Below, piece after piece: positions 45,581-57,600 of a stretch of DNA of 64,000 nt. A program made the translations under genes and the position numbers. Below the pieces are notes generated by a model, which was given only the letters and a program-made list of their open reading frames with translations, had not been told where the DNA came from and ran no database searches. Source of the DNA: Choristoneura fumiferana (taxonomy: Eukaryota > Arthropoda > Insecta > Lepidoptera > Tortricidae). The stretch spans positions 10,510,802 to 10,574,801 of the forward strand of contig NC_133494.1 of NCBI RefSeq assembly GCF_025370935.1, given 5' to 3'. Positions within the stretch are counted from its first letter, which is position 1; each line of letters begins with the position of its first letter.

Positions 45581-45816
45581 TTAATAACAAAATTTAACCG
45601 ACTACAAAAAACCATGAAAATAATTTTCTTCCAGTCTGAAGTCGGTCGGTGCCTCAGCACGAGCCAGCAGGAGTGATTGAAGCCCAATATAAAGTGCGTA
45701 ATTCAGGTAGATGACTATAGGTCCACTGCTGCTGGCTCGTGCTGAGGCACCGACCGACTTCAGACTGGTAGAAAATTATTTTCATGGTTTTTGTAGTCGG
45801 TTAAATTTTTTGTTAA
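45581..45816. mobile_element. foldback MITE with arms of about 100 bp
   Basis: Left arm AATTTAACCGACTACAAAAA ... GAAGTCGGTCGGTGCCTCAG ... CGAGCCAGCAG is mirrored almost perfectly at the right, with a loop of about 55 bp. Confidence 0.85.
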
Positions 45817-45865
45817 ACATGTTTTGAGCACTACAGCTGCTCATCCCTTCTGCTGCTGAGTGTAC

Positions 45866-46300
45866 GATAAATACGAACTTTTCCGATAAAATACAATAGT
45901 AATCCATTATGCTCTGTACGTTTACTGAATCGATAAGTTTAAGGTTACTTGTCAACTTCAGATTCGTAGGTATCTACCTCATTAGTCTGGGTCTTGGTAC
46001 TTACTAGCGAGGGCAATGGTGCCGGTTATCGCAAAACTCGTGCGCGTTCCTTATATATCTAATATGAACATTGCGCTGTACGAGTATGTACCTAATGTAC
46101 TATCGAACTAACTGAACCGTGACTCACTGTGGAACCTTTTCACAGAATGTCATAGTGCACATTGCCTGACAAAGAAAATCATGGGTTGGGCGGGAATCAA
46201 ATGGTTCTTGTAGCAGAGTAGAAAATAATGTCAAGATTTTCTCTAAAACAGTTTTGACGTAAAATGTTTGAAAATGAGAACAATGTAGAACGTAAGTTTC
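45866..46300. other. no gene seen
   Basis: AT-rich spacer. Confidence 0.4.
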
Positions 46301-46727
46301 AATGAGGGCTATCGCGTATGGATTCGGCACTAGAGGCGCTTGTGTAGCGCGAGGTCTCCGAAATGTCAAATCTCATAGTTTTTGGGTGAGCTACGCGGGT
46401 TTATTTATAATTAGAATAATTTTGTGAATATTTTGCAATATCTGAAATTAATTATGGCAAATATGCGTTCCGGGGCAATGAATGTCTGTGTTTTGATACA
46501 GTTTTGTCTTTCGGAAACCTTTGTCCTCCCTTTTTTCCGAACAAAACGGGGACTATGCAACACTGTGGCATTCTCGATATTTTTATGGTACGGTTTTAAG
46601 ATGTATTAAATATGATTTTAATCTAAACTTTGTTTTCACGCCCGTAATAACAGACTTTGAAAGCCATACTTAAAAACCTCACGCAACAGTGCGCCATCTA
46701 GTGAGACAAAAAACGATAGCCCTCATT
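46301..46727. mobile_element. DNA element with AATGAGGGCTATCG ends
   Basis: AATGAGGGCTATCG and CGATAGCCCTCATT form the ends of a 427-bp element without transposase. The outer 11 bp are shared with the family-C MITEs at 34649 and 57713. Confidence 0.7.
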
Positions 46728-46913
46728 GGTCTAACTAGTTTACAGTACAATCAGAATGTTAGTATCGCTCGGGAATCGTCGGTTTTCTTCGTTTTCCTGA
46801 AGATTCATACATAAATGAGAAAGATAAAGAAAACCGATCTTTTGTTTCGAGTTCCGAACCACATTAGCAAATTATTTTCATTGTACTACGCTTAGATCTA
46901 TCCTGAAATTACC

Positions 46914-47135
46914 TAACCAACAAAAAGTTGAAAAATCAACACTTCAAAGTTCAATATCTCAAAACGGCTAAACCGATTTTGATGAAACATGTCTAAAAAC
47001 CATCGCTAGAAAACCTGCTTTCAAATAAAAATACCGCATTTAAATTGGTTCACCCGTTAAAGAGCTACGGTGCCACAGACACACACATAGCAGTCAAACT
47101 TATAACACCCCTCTTTTTGCGTCGGAAGTTAATTA
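46914..47135 (+). repeat. dispersed repeat shared with 12000-12170 and 49690-49806
   Basis: CCTAACCAACAAAAAGTTG, GATTTTGATGAAACATGTCT and ACACCCCTCTTTTTGCGTCG are shared across the copies. Confidence 0.75.
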
Positions 47136-48712
47136 AAGGAAAAATGTGACCTTTATTTGTTGTTTTTCACACTAGTTTTAGTACATCGAAAATTGCCTGA
47201 TAATAGCATTTTTGTCAACAGTCAGTTACCTGAAGAGTTTTGCTATACTTGCTACATAACTGGGTCAATCAATTTTTTAGTGTAGCTTGTTGCCAAGGTA
47301 ACGTCACCTAAGTTACTTAATAAAAGTATAATTTTAGGGGGTAGGTATAAATCCACTAAAAGTTAAGAGTTATGACAGTTTTAAGGCAACGCCTAAGCAT
47401 GCTATCTATTAGCTATTAATATACATTGCACACATTTTTGCGATGTATACTAATAGATACACCTGAGTTACAGGACAGAACAACATACACTAAAAAGTTG
47501 ATTGATCTAATAGTGCATAAAGGAGTGCTAGTAAAACAAACAATTGCAATGTGTATCATAAACATATATTTAATTTTCATTTGTACACTTAATATCTAGA
47601 AATAAATTGATTGCGTCTCATTGCCTTCATAACAATTTCAATCACATTACAGTTTTATGAATTTCATTGAGGTAAAAGCGAACAGGTAAATCGTGTCTGG
47701 TGGTACTTAAAAGTAGAACAATGATTTCACATACTACATACATTAAGTACCTTGGTGCTGCTGAGGCCATAAAAACATCGAAATAAATAAATGCTGTTCT
47801 ATTAAAAACATACAACAAACATATGTATAACTTCGTGCATGATTTCAAAATCGAGACAATAATCTTGATAACAAAGTATCTGGTACTGTTTGGTTTGTAC
47901 TACTCTGTGGATCATTGCCTTGGGATTAGTTTACGTTAGTACTTATTTACGGAGTATTCTTGTTGGACCGTTGTTACGCTTAGATCAGGTTACACTAAAA
48001 ATAAATAACTCTATAAATAATGGCTGTTGAAATGAACACTACGCCCTTTTCGACGAATACTGTTTAACTCAGTCAGCACCCATGAGGAGATTATCTGAAA
48101 CAAAGATAGGTAACAAATATAAAATAAACTAAAACCAACAGAAGTATGCAAAGTTTGCGGCCCGACCATTCCGCGTGATTTTATTCAAACTTGCTATTAA
48201 TAGTAGATTATACAACGAGTGCATTAAGCTTGTCATTCTAAAATCGTAAAATGGGTTTTATGAATATTTTACACACTGATTTTCACTTTCGATTGCGAGG
48301 AAATTAAACCACAACAGTGCAAATCAATACAATGCAATAACTCTTTAATGAACACCAACAAAGTAAGCAGTACGGAAAACATGTTCATTTATTACCTTTT
48401 CTTATTCATGCATTGCTAATTTCTATGAGAGTTTCTATTGTTTCCAATGGATTATTTGGCATTTAAAAGTATGACTTTTTAGATTTTCAGAAATAATTAG
48501 TTTACGTGTCATTCATATAGTAACCATTTTAAATCCAGTCACAATTAAGCGTATTTGAAAAAGTCTTCAAATGATAATGTGCACCTATAAACACAATTTA
48601 AAATTAATAACACTCACTGGGAATATCCCTATTTCACTCATCCAACAGAATATAAAAATAGTTATGAAAATCTATTCAATTACTGCGGGGTGCTAACAAC
48701 ATAACTAGCTTG
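47136..48712. other. no gene seen
   Basis: AT-rich DNA. A 68-codon minus frame (47848-47642) has no recognisable domain. Confidence 0.4.
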
Positions 48713-48940
48713 AAAAAAAAAACGCGTCCTGCACACTTACGCAACTTAGCTAACATTCCAACATTTGAAATTGCTAAAACCAATAACGAATACGGTCAAA
48801 GAGTATGGAAGTGCATCTTACCGCGTATATTGAATGGATTTTCAACTGAATTATTAAACTTAAGCAAAGATCGAACGAGTGAACCAGCCAGATATATTAT
48901 AAAAAGAAACATGTTCAAAGTAAGAAGGCAGACTACCTAA
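48713..48940 (+). mobile_element. possible LINE ORF2 C-terminal remnant
   Basis: The frame includes NNEYGQRVWKCILPRILNGF, similar in style to the C-terminal region of Jockey/CR1-type polyproteins (RTxYGxxxxxxxxPxxxN). It ends at a natural stop. The assignment rests on motif resemblance only. Confidence 0.35.
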
Positions 48941-50087
48941 ATGATAAAATAATTGTACCTATACTCATTACTCAACTATTATTATATACCTACTACCTAC
49001 CGTGGCAGGACGTTCGCGGTCGCGGCGTTCGGTGGAGCCCTGTCGCATTTAGCATTTGCCGTATCAAAAATAAGTCTTTATGAGAGTAGCGCAGGCCCCC
49101 TGCGACAGGGTTCCGACGGGTGTCGCGTCCGAGCTTGCTGCGGTTTATTTATGCTCCGTTTGATTTAGGGTTTGGATTAGCGGTCAATTGTAACACACGT
49201 TTCTCAGTATTTCGAACACAATTGGACTAAAAATACCTACATGTACATTTATTAGCGGCATTTGTTATGTTTTTATTGTAAAAATTAACACAGTTTTTAA
49301 TAGTTTCGTTGCTTCGTTTAAAAGCGTGTGCAAATTTCACCGTGAAGTTCCGAATGTCAAGATAAATTGAGTATAGCAATATGAGAATGATTTAATTAGG
49401 ATCACACTGTACAAACAAATTTTAGAGACTCCTTAACTCAAAAAATCTTTTTAATTTAAGATTAGAAGCTAAGGTTAATCAAGTTAATTATGCAATTTTT
49501 ATTGAAATAAACAGTTTAATTTTTTTTAAACATCGACACAATTGCTTTGTGACGATTAGGTACATAAAAAAGTGATTTGAATATAAAACCGTAAATTTAA
49601 AATCTAAAACTTGTTTTCTTGTAAATATGTCTTTATTCTTTTGGATGAGCGATTTGTAACACGTGAGATGATTAAGGAAAAAACAAAACCTGATTTCAAA
49701 TAAAAAAACCGCATTCAAGTCGGTCCACCCGTTTAAGAGCTACGGTGCCACAGACAGACACACAGCAGTCAAACTAACAACACCCCTCTTTTTGCGTCGG
49801 GGGTTAATAAGATAGATAACACTACACGTTACTAAAACTATATCGATTTCAATGACGAAGCTTGTTGAGGATCTTCATATAAAAGGTAGAAAGTTTAAAT
49901 TTTCCAATAACATAAGATCCCATAAAGAAATGTCATTATTCTGTGTCATATTATTTTATAATCAAGTTTTGCCTACAATACTTGTATATTAGATTGGTTT
50001 TTAACTTATTACGTATCTTGTGATCCACTGTCATTTGTGTAATATTTTGAGTGTGAAGCTAGTAACGAAACAAATTAAAATACGGTA
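48941..50087. other. no gene seen; repeat fragment
   Basis: Positions 49000-49130 are GC-rich with a small inverted pair (AGCCCTGTCGCA / TGCGACAGGGT). Positions 49690-49806 are a fragment of the 46914 repeat. Confidence 0.4.
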
Positions 50088-50452
50088 TTTGACAACTCCT
50101 GATTTTGCCATATCTTAATATTATTATGAAAATATAGATAAACAGATAGTGTTTAGCGAAGAGAAAATTTAAATCAGTTGAGAATTGAATTTAAAGTGAT
50201 TTTTTGAAAAATCTATTTACCTGTCTCTTTCTCAAACGCTTTTCTCTATGCAGCAAGTATGGCGGTACGGTACTAGCGTGTGACGTCACATGCCAGTATG
50301 TCTTTCTCTGTCTAATCTTGAATTTCAAACCTTTATAACTTTGTTATTTGTAAAGGTAGCTTAAAAATTGTTTTTCTATTCGATAACAGGCATTGTGTAG
50401 TTTTAATTTATAAAACATATACAAAATAGTCAAATACCGTATTACGGAAAAT
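50088..50452. mobile_element. foldback element with ATACGGTATTTGAC ends
   Basis: ATACGGTATTTGAC at the left and GTCAAATACCGTAT at the right bracket 365 bp. A second copy of the left portion lies at 51010-51170, in the same orientation. Confidence 0.65.
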
Positions 50453-51294
50453 TTAAAACGATAAGTAGCAAACTGTTAAGTAGTGCTTTAATTTGGGGTG
50501 ACACCGCAACGCCCGATGTCATGTGAGAACTATATTTAATAGAGGTTATCGCAGGAGCATTAGTATCTCTTAAGTAGGCAAGTACTTGGTCAAGTATTGT
50601 CTACCAACACTATTTCATTATATTTTGCGAAGAAGATCAGATTTAAACTGTTGTTTGTTATAGATAAAACTAGTCATACGTCTGGAAAATATTTACGACA
50701 AACAAACCAATAATCGGAATTTAAGTGACATGATAACGCAAGTTTTGTTTATGCCGGGAGACACAAAAAGATTGTGGGGATATTGGGTAAAAAATAAATC
50801 CATACAATTAATTTTTCTTACACACACTCTAGCATCCGTCATTTTATTTACTCTCTACCGGTAATATAACAAAGTTTATCTGGATTATTAATTTCGCTCA
50901 GTGGTTGAGAAAGTACAAATGAGCACTCCAGTATGACGTCACGGCTATGATTCGTTACACCTCGAACACCAATTAATTTATAGAAACGAGTCAACCACAA
51001 TACGCCGTATTGAATACGGTATTTGACAACTCCTGAATTTGCCATATTCTATTAATTATTTTGAAAACACAGATAAATACCGTCAATATTTAGCGAGGAA
51101 AAAAAACGGTTGAAAATTGAATTTGTAGTGACGTTTGAAAACTAGTCAAACATCGCACCGTGTAAATAAAAACTAGTAAACATTAACAGGGGATTTCTTT
51201 ATTCACTCAAAATAACCCAAACCCATTTGTTGAAATATTTCGGATACAAGCGAAAAAACATCGATATTTTAGGGTCGATATTGTTGAACATTCG
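50453..51294. other. no gene seen; partial element copy
   Basis: Contains the partial copy at 51010-51170 noted above and AT-rich DNA. The SDHA transcript probably continues through here as a 3' UTR intron. Confidence 0.4.
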
Positions 51295-51438
51295 GTATAA
51301 GCAGCAGCAGAAGTGGATGAGCTGTTACCATGCTCAAAATGATCTACGACTCTACTACTAAAGTAATGAATAAATAAAAGAGTGTGTAGATAATTTTGAG
51401 CACCACAGCTGCTCATCTACTTCTGCTGCTGACTGTAC
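51295..51438. mobile_element. family-E foldback MITE, compact copy
   Basis: AGCAGCAGAAGTGGATGAGC and GCTCATCTACTTCTGCTGCT are mirrored, 144 bp in total. It lies about 35 bp beyond the putative donor that follows the SDHA stop. Confidence 0.8.
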
Positions 51439-51474
51439 CTATGAAAGTAGCATTGCTGGCTGGGGCGCACTCAC

Positions 51475-51638
51475 CTACGCGTCTAATACGTCCTGATGAC
51501 GGGCGGCACAGTCTTGCACTCCTGCTGATCGAGCGTGTTGTCGATGACGGGCCGGTACGACAGCCGCGTGGCGCCGGTGGCCGCGTCCGTCTCCGCTAGG
51601 GTGTGCTTACGCCAGTGCTGCTCGAATGGCAGCTTCGT
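51475..51638 (-). CDS. SdhA: SDHA exon (last coding), with donor 8 nt after the stop
   Basis: Encodes TKLPFEQHWRKHTLAETD through CKTVPPVIRTY; stop TAG at 51485-51483. Eight bases later the sequence TAG|GTGAGT is a strong donor, so a 3' UTR intron is likely and the mRNA continues in an unseen exon. Confidence 0.93.
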
Positions 51639-54600
51639 CTGTATAACATTTTCAACATTTGTTGTATCATGTATTTATTTGGGTGGTATCAGACTAGCTT
51701 TTTTTCTGGGCGTATACGGTCGTTTTTGGCATACGCGCTTACACGCGCGCTACATTAAACCGAACGTGCGTTTCCAAAAACGAGCTTATACGCGCAAATA
51801 AAACGCTAGTCTGAAACCGCCCTTAAAGAGAGTCGAAGTCTATGTTTTCCTTTGTTTAGTTTTGATGAGAGGTGGGGACAGAGCCTGTTTGGCGATTACG
51901 TCAACAATATTCACTTATTTGCGCACTATGCATACTGGCAATTTTTTTTTCCAATTATCCGCAGTACAAACAAATGAGAAAGTAAATTCCTAGTAGTTCG
52001 CAACTGCGGCAATAAACGCGGAGCAGCGGCTAGTGGGAATTTATTTTTCCATCTTCGCACTGTGAACAGTTGGGAAAACAATCCCCGTAGTTTGCTAACT
52101 AACAAAGAGGTGCATAGTATAATTGGGAATCTCTGCTAACTTGCGCAAAGGTGCGGGCGCCCTCGCGGCGTGCTGTGTTGTTTCAAGAGGTTTCAATAGA
52201 GCAGAGACCCGCCTCACGCATCGCTGGCCTAGATGACATTAAACAAGAACGCCGCGCTAAGCCAAGCCAAGCCGTGCACTCACGCGAGTTAGCGGAGGCC
52301 CTAAGCCCTCAAATTCTACGATTTTGCAATGATGTCCCCCTTATACATTAGCTGGCCGAGGAACATAAAAAGAATGATTCAACAGCAGCATTCGCCCCCC
52401 ACTTACTTGTCCTTCCAAAGGCTTAGAATAGTCGTATTCATCGCGACGAGTCTTGAAGTCCTCCCTGGCGTGCGCGCCGCGACTCTCCTCGCGCACCAGC
52501 GCGCCCTCCACGATCTGCACCGAGTTTATGAGCAGGTTCTGAAGCTCCAACGTCTCGATCAGATCGCTGTTCCAGATCAGGGAGCGGTCGGACACTTTGA
52601 CGTCCTTAATCTGCTTGTAGATCTCGTGGATTTGCTTGTGGCCTGGGACAATACAAAAGTATTGAAAGCTATACCATGAGAACGTTTGTGGCACTCGAGG
52701 CTAGAAAAAGTAGGACTATATGAATAATTTAAACGTTCGTCCGAATCACGTTTTTTTTGATTTTTGTCATTTTTGTAATTTTTATTTCCCAACAGGTAAA
52801 TAATAAACCAAATGAAAAAAGTTTTACCATTTTAAATTTTATCATTTCGGCATTTCGTGTAACACGCATACTCATAAAACGTGGTAAAAGCATGTACTCA
52901 TACTTTAGATCGTGTTTGTTTAGTAAAATCCGTTTACAAAGCACTACGTCAAATGAGTTAAAGTATTACTACTACGAAATCGTAAACCTATCTAATTTAT
53001 GGCAAAACGATAAAAGGATAGCAAAATCGGTTCCATTGTTCATAGTATAAGGGATAACAAAAAAGGGCCAGCTATTAAGGTTGTAGACAATTGAAACATG
53101 CAACTTCGTTTACGGCACATGTTGGAGGCAAAAACGTTTTTTTGTTCGTAGAAACCCCAGTTTCCCCAGCTTTTGTTCCTTTGCGTAGTTATTTGTGCAA
53201 TTGGTTGCATTTTGATAGAGAGAAACGTCTGCGTTGATCTACACTGTAGATTCTACAGTCATTATTTCACTACGTTACGATATTCTTAAACTTGGAGATG
53301 TTAGTTTCACTTATTTTTGCTCATGATAAAGAAGATATTCAGAGTGACCTACAACTCAAAGCTACTATAGGTAAATATAAACTAAATTTTTGCAAAACAA
53401 TTGCTGATAGTTATTATACGAGGGGCGGCTGAAAAGTTCTAAGGTAGAAAAAAAAATTCATTTTTTGTTTTCTATTTTTATTTTTCAATATAATCTCTCT
53501 TTACGAGTAATTCAATGCATTTATTAAATTTTTTAAATAATGCTTTTAGACCGTTAAAAAAATAAATTTTATTTTGGCTGTCGAAATGTTCCTGTACAGC
53601 CGCCTTCATTTCTTCATCACTGCCAAATCGCTTTCCCCTTAACTCTTTTGTAAAATTGCTGAATAGGAAATAATCGCTAGGGGCTAGATCTGGACTGTAC
53701 GGTGGACGATCAATTTCCTCGAAACCAGTTTCCTTCAGAGCAAGCTTGGCAACACGAACGGTGTGAACGGGGGCGTTGTCTTGCAAAAACAAAATGCCTT
53801 TGCTCAGTTTGCCGCACCTTTCTTACTAGCTCGTCATAATAAACTCATTTATTGTAGAGCCTTTTGCCAAATAGTCTATTAAAAGAATGCCTTTGCAATC
53901 CCAAAACACGGTGGCCATTAGCTTAGACGTTGATCTTTGAACCTTGAATTTCTTCGGTGGCATTTCACCCTTTTCGATCCACTGCATAGATTCATACTGT
54001 CTGATCCATGTTTCATCAACATTTACTATACGGGAACAAACTTCATCTAAACCATCTTCACATAATTCTAAAAATGCCTGACAAGTTTGAACACGACATT
54101 CTTTATCGAAAGCTGTGAGCATTTTCGGCACCGAACGCGCACTAACTTTTGTCATATGCAAATGTTGATGGAAAATCTCTCAGACTCTTTCCTTACTAAT
54201 ACTTCAGGCTTCAGCTATTTGCCAAACCTTAATTCTCCGATCCTCTAATACTAACTTCTTGACTTTTCAGTAAGTATTTTCTTCAGTCTCAACCGATATT
54301 GGCCTCCCTGGGCGAGGATCGTCTTCGATCGACTCCTGTCCAAGTTTAAAAAGTCGACTCCATTTTTAACAGTGTCATGAGAAGGGCCTGATGGGCCGAA
54401 ATACTAGCAATTTCTTCAAAAATACTTTTCGGCGATTTGTCACTTTTCGTGAGGAACTTAATTACTGCACGGTGCTCAATTTTCGTGGTATGCGTTGATA
54501 ATTCACACATAATGACCTTTATCGTCGGATATCTCGAGATGAAATAAAAGAAACACGACACTTTTTTCTTTTAATTATTTACTTTTTAAAATAGTATATT

Positions 54601-57600
54601 TTTTATCGAGGGGCTAAATAAGCGAATATATACCCGAGGTGGTTAGCCACCCGAGCTTTAGCGAGGGTGTCTATTTATACGAGGGTTTATATTGACTTTT
54701 AGTCTCGCGGTGAAAACTCTATTTTTCACTTCTTTTTCAGTTAGTTTAGTACAAAAAGATTTAATCAAAAAATAAAAATAAATCTTTCTAGATTTCGGCG
54801 GCAAAAGATTATCAATTATGTCTTTTGCTCTTTGCTCGACATCATAATTTTCGCTATCACTTGACGACATTGTGAGAATAATTAATTTGTTTTAATCATT
54901 TATGATTTACGCTCAACAACAATTTCAAAGTTTTCGCGGTAAGTATTTTCTTCCAACCAGACACAGATATAACAAAATCGCATCGGCGAAATGGTCAATA
55001 CACAAATGGAAAAATAGAATGGCGCCACCTTCTATGCGGAAAAAGCATAGAACTAAGACCACGTAGACTAAGAACGTAACATTTTCAACATGAAAATGGT
55101 CCACACACAATCTTATTTTTTGCAAGTAACTGGCTGTTTGAGTTTATCTAAGTCACTCGAAGTAAATTAAAAAAATAAATTACTTTTACTCACTTTACTC
55201 CCGCCTCGTAAGGCTATATTGACCTACTTTTAGAGCATGAGAAGTGAAAATGGTTTTTTAGTGGCCAGTACCGATAACACATATGCAAAAGTACCTTAGG
55301 CAAATCGTTTATGATTTACTTAAGAAGAATGGCGCCACTTTCTATGCGGAAAAAGCATAGAGACCACGTAGACTAATCTTACGAAGCTTAAAATAATTAT
55401 TTACTCACATACCCTATAAAAAATGATATTGATGATATTAAACTCGGTTTAAGACGTAAGTTATCCGTTAGAATATCATTTAATATGAGTGAGTCTCACG
55501 GAGATTCATGTTCAAAAATACCTTAGGCTTAGAACTTTTCAGCCGCCCCTCGTAATTTATTTACACATGTGGACCAAATTTGAAGTCTATCCGAACTGTG
55601 TTAAATTCGACTTCCCAGAATTGAAATTTAAATAAAAATCTATAATGAGCGTGAAACACTAGGGAAACTGGTACACAACAGATGGGCTTGATGAAAAACG
55701 AATGTGCCAACGAAGCGATGTCTGGATTAGTCGCAAATGGACACAAAGAGTATTCGGATTCACTTTGACCATATCTTTTGTGCATAATCTCGATCACGCA
55801 GCAGCACGGCTTGAGTCGTTTCACCATACACCCAGTATAAAATCTTACAGATCTGTTCATTCACGAAGGAGCGCCCCTCTACAGCTATCTATCTATCAAT
55901 GTGCACGAGTGAACCTTGTACTTACATGTTGTCTTAGTCTCAGTGTGCGTGACTGACGGTACGCTTGCGGCTGAGGATACGATCGAGCTACGCACACATA
56001 GACCTACAACTACAATTATAAAATGTGGAGGGGCGCTCCTTCGTGAGTTAACAGATCTGTATCTGTTAAAGAATTTATTATGATATTTAGTGTAATTTGC
56101 ACCAAGTTACTTTGACTAAAACCATTGTCAGACCAACCACCATCATCATCATCATCAGCCGGAAGACGTCCACTGCTGAATAAAGGCCCTTAGAACGCCA
56201 CAATGAACGATAATTCGCCACTTGCATCCACCGGTTTCCCGCAACTCCCACGATGTGAACAAAGTGATTTGATAGCTGTTTGATATTCGTTATCGTTACA
56301 TTATCATGGGATTAGACACATTAAAGATGCTAGATTGTACTGTTAACTTAAGATAACTTGATCCCCACAACGGTGCTACCAACTGACCTTCCTCGAGCGT
56401 GCTCCTCTGGCGGAAGACGGCGGCGTTCTTCTGCATGCACCTTTGCATGCGAAGCCGCAAATCGGCGGTGGGGAGCGCGCCGTTCGCGAAACGCACGCTG
56501 TCTAGGTTGGCCACGCTCGCCTCGCCCGTCGACTGTAAACAACATGCTGTTAATAGAGACAACATAACAAAGAACAAGACAAGAAATGGATGTAAAAGAA
56601 CTAAACATTTCTAAATTTACGTCAAACGTGTGACAGCTGCGAAGGCAGTAGCGCCCTTCTTTAAATTCTGCTAGTCATAACACTACCACCAGACATAAGT
56701 CAGACAGACGTGGTTGACGGGGTCTGGTGGTTTGTGACAAAAAACAATTTAATTGAGAGTTAAATAGAATTATAAGGTCTAAAAATTATATAAATTTGGT
56801 GCGACGTAATTTTATGCGTTACCATTGTGTAGCATTGTGTAGCTTTGAGACATGCTGCATCAGATAGTATAAATAACTTCAGTGATTTTTTTCAGGTAAT
56901 ATAGGATCACCTGACTGTCCGCCTGTCACAGCTTATTTGCTCCGAAACTACCGGACTGTTGAATCGAAATTATGTGCACATTATGTAAGTCCCTAACCCA
57001 AACGTTATTTGGGGGTAATTTGTTGCTTGCTGCTTGATCTAATGGTGGATATTGGACATTCGGTAATTTTATTTTTGGTATACGTCGTTTTATTAATGGT
57101 TTGCTAACAATGGGCCTCATGAGGAAGGTCAAAGTCAACGAATGGAATCAGAAATGATGATATCCACAGTAGAACTAAGGTTACCAACATAGCCCGAAGA
57201 ATTGCGAAACTGAAGTGGCAGTGGGCGGGGCACATTGCTCGCAGGACTGATGGCCGATAGGGTCAGAAGGTTCTCGAATGGCATTCGTGGACCGCGAGGC
57301 GAGCTGTCGGTAGGCCTCCAACAAGATGGAGCGACGATCTGGTCGATGTCTGGTGATCGCGGTGGATGCGGAAAGCACAAGACCGGTCTGAGTGGAGAGC
57401 CTTGAGGAGGCCTATGTCCAGCAGTGGACTTGTTTCGGCTGACATTATGATGATTTTTGGTATGGTATAGTTACGTCATTGAGCGGAGCCTGCGCGTCGC
57501 CGGGGCGGCTGGTCTCTGCGACGGTGTTGGCGCAGGCGCGGCCGAACACGACGATGTCGAGCAGCGAGTTGGCGCCGAGCCGGTTGGCGCCGTGCACCGA

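Larger units (their letters stand above)
44954..45865. mobile_element. family-E foldback MITE expanded by internal insertions
   Basis: The ends (GTACAGTCAGCAGCAAAAGT and CTTCTGCTGCTGAGTGTAC) and subterminal TGAGC ... GTGCTCAA match the compact copy at 51295-51438. Here they are 0.9 kb apart because the inside holds a dispersed repeat (45050-45300) and another foldback (45581-45816). Confidence 0.75.
53419..55552 (-). mobile_element. mariner element with nested insertion, in SDHA intron
   Basis: Perfect 25-bp inverted ends start CGAGGGGCGGCTGAAAAG and are flanked by TA on both sides. The total is 2134 bp, against about 1.3 kb for a normal mariner. The transposase is on the minus strand and broken. 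Extra DNA between the 5' inverted repeat and the transposase start (about 54600-55330) accounts for the length. Confidence 0.9.

Noticed and set aside
47642..47848. 68-codon minus-strand frame
   Set aside because: No recognisable domain, and composition similar to the surrounding AT-rich DNA. Too weak to call.
55561..55860. 99-codon minus-strand frame next to the mariner
   Set aside because: Both strands are open here and no family features are visible; probably repeat DNA.
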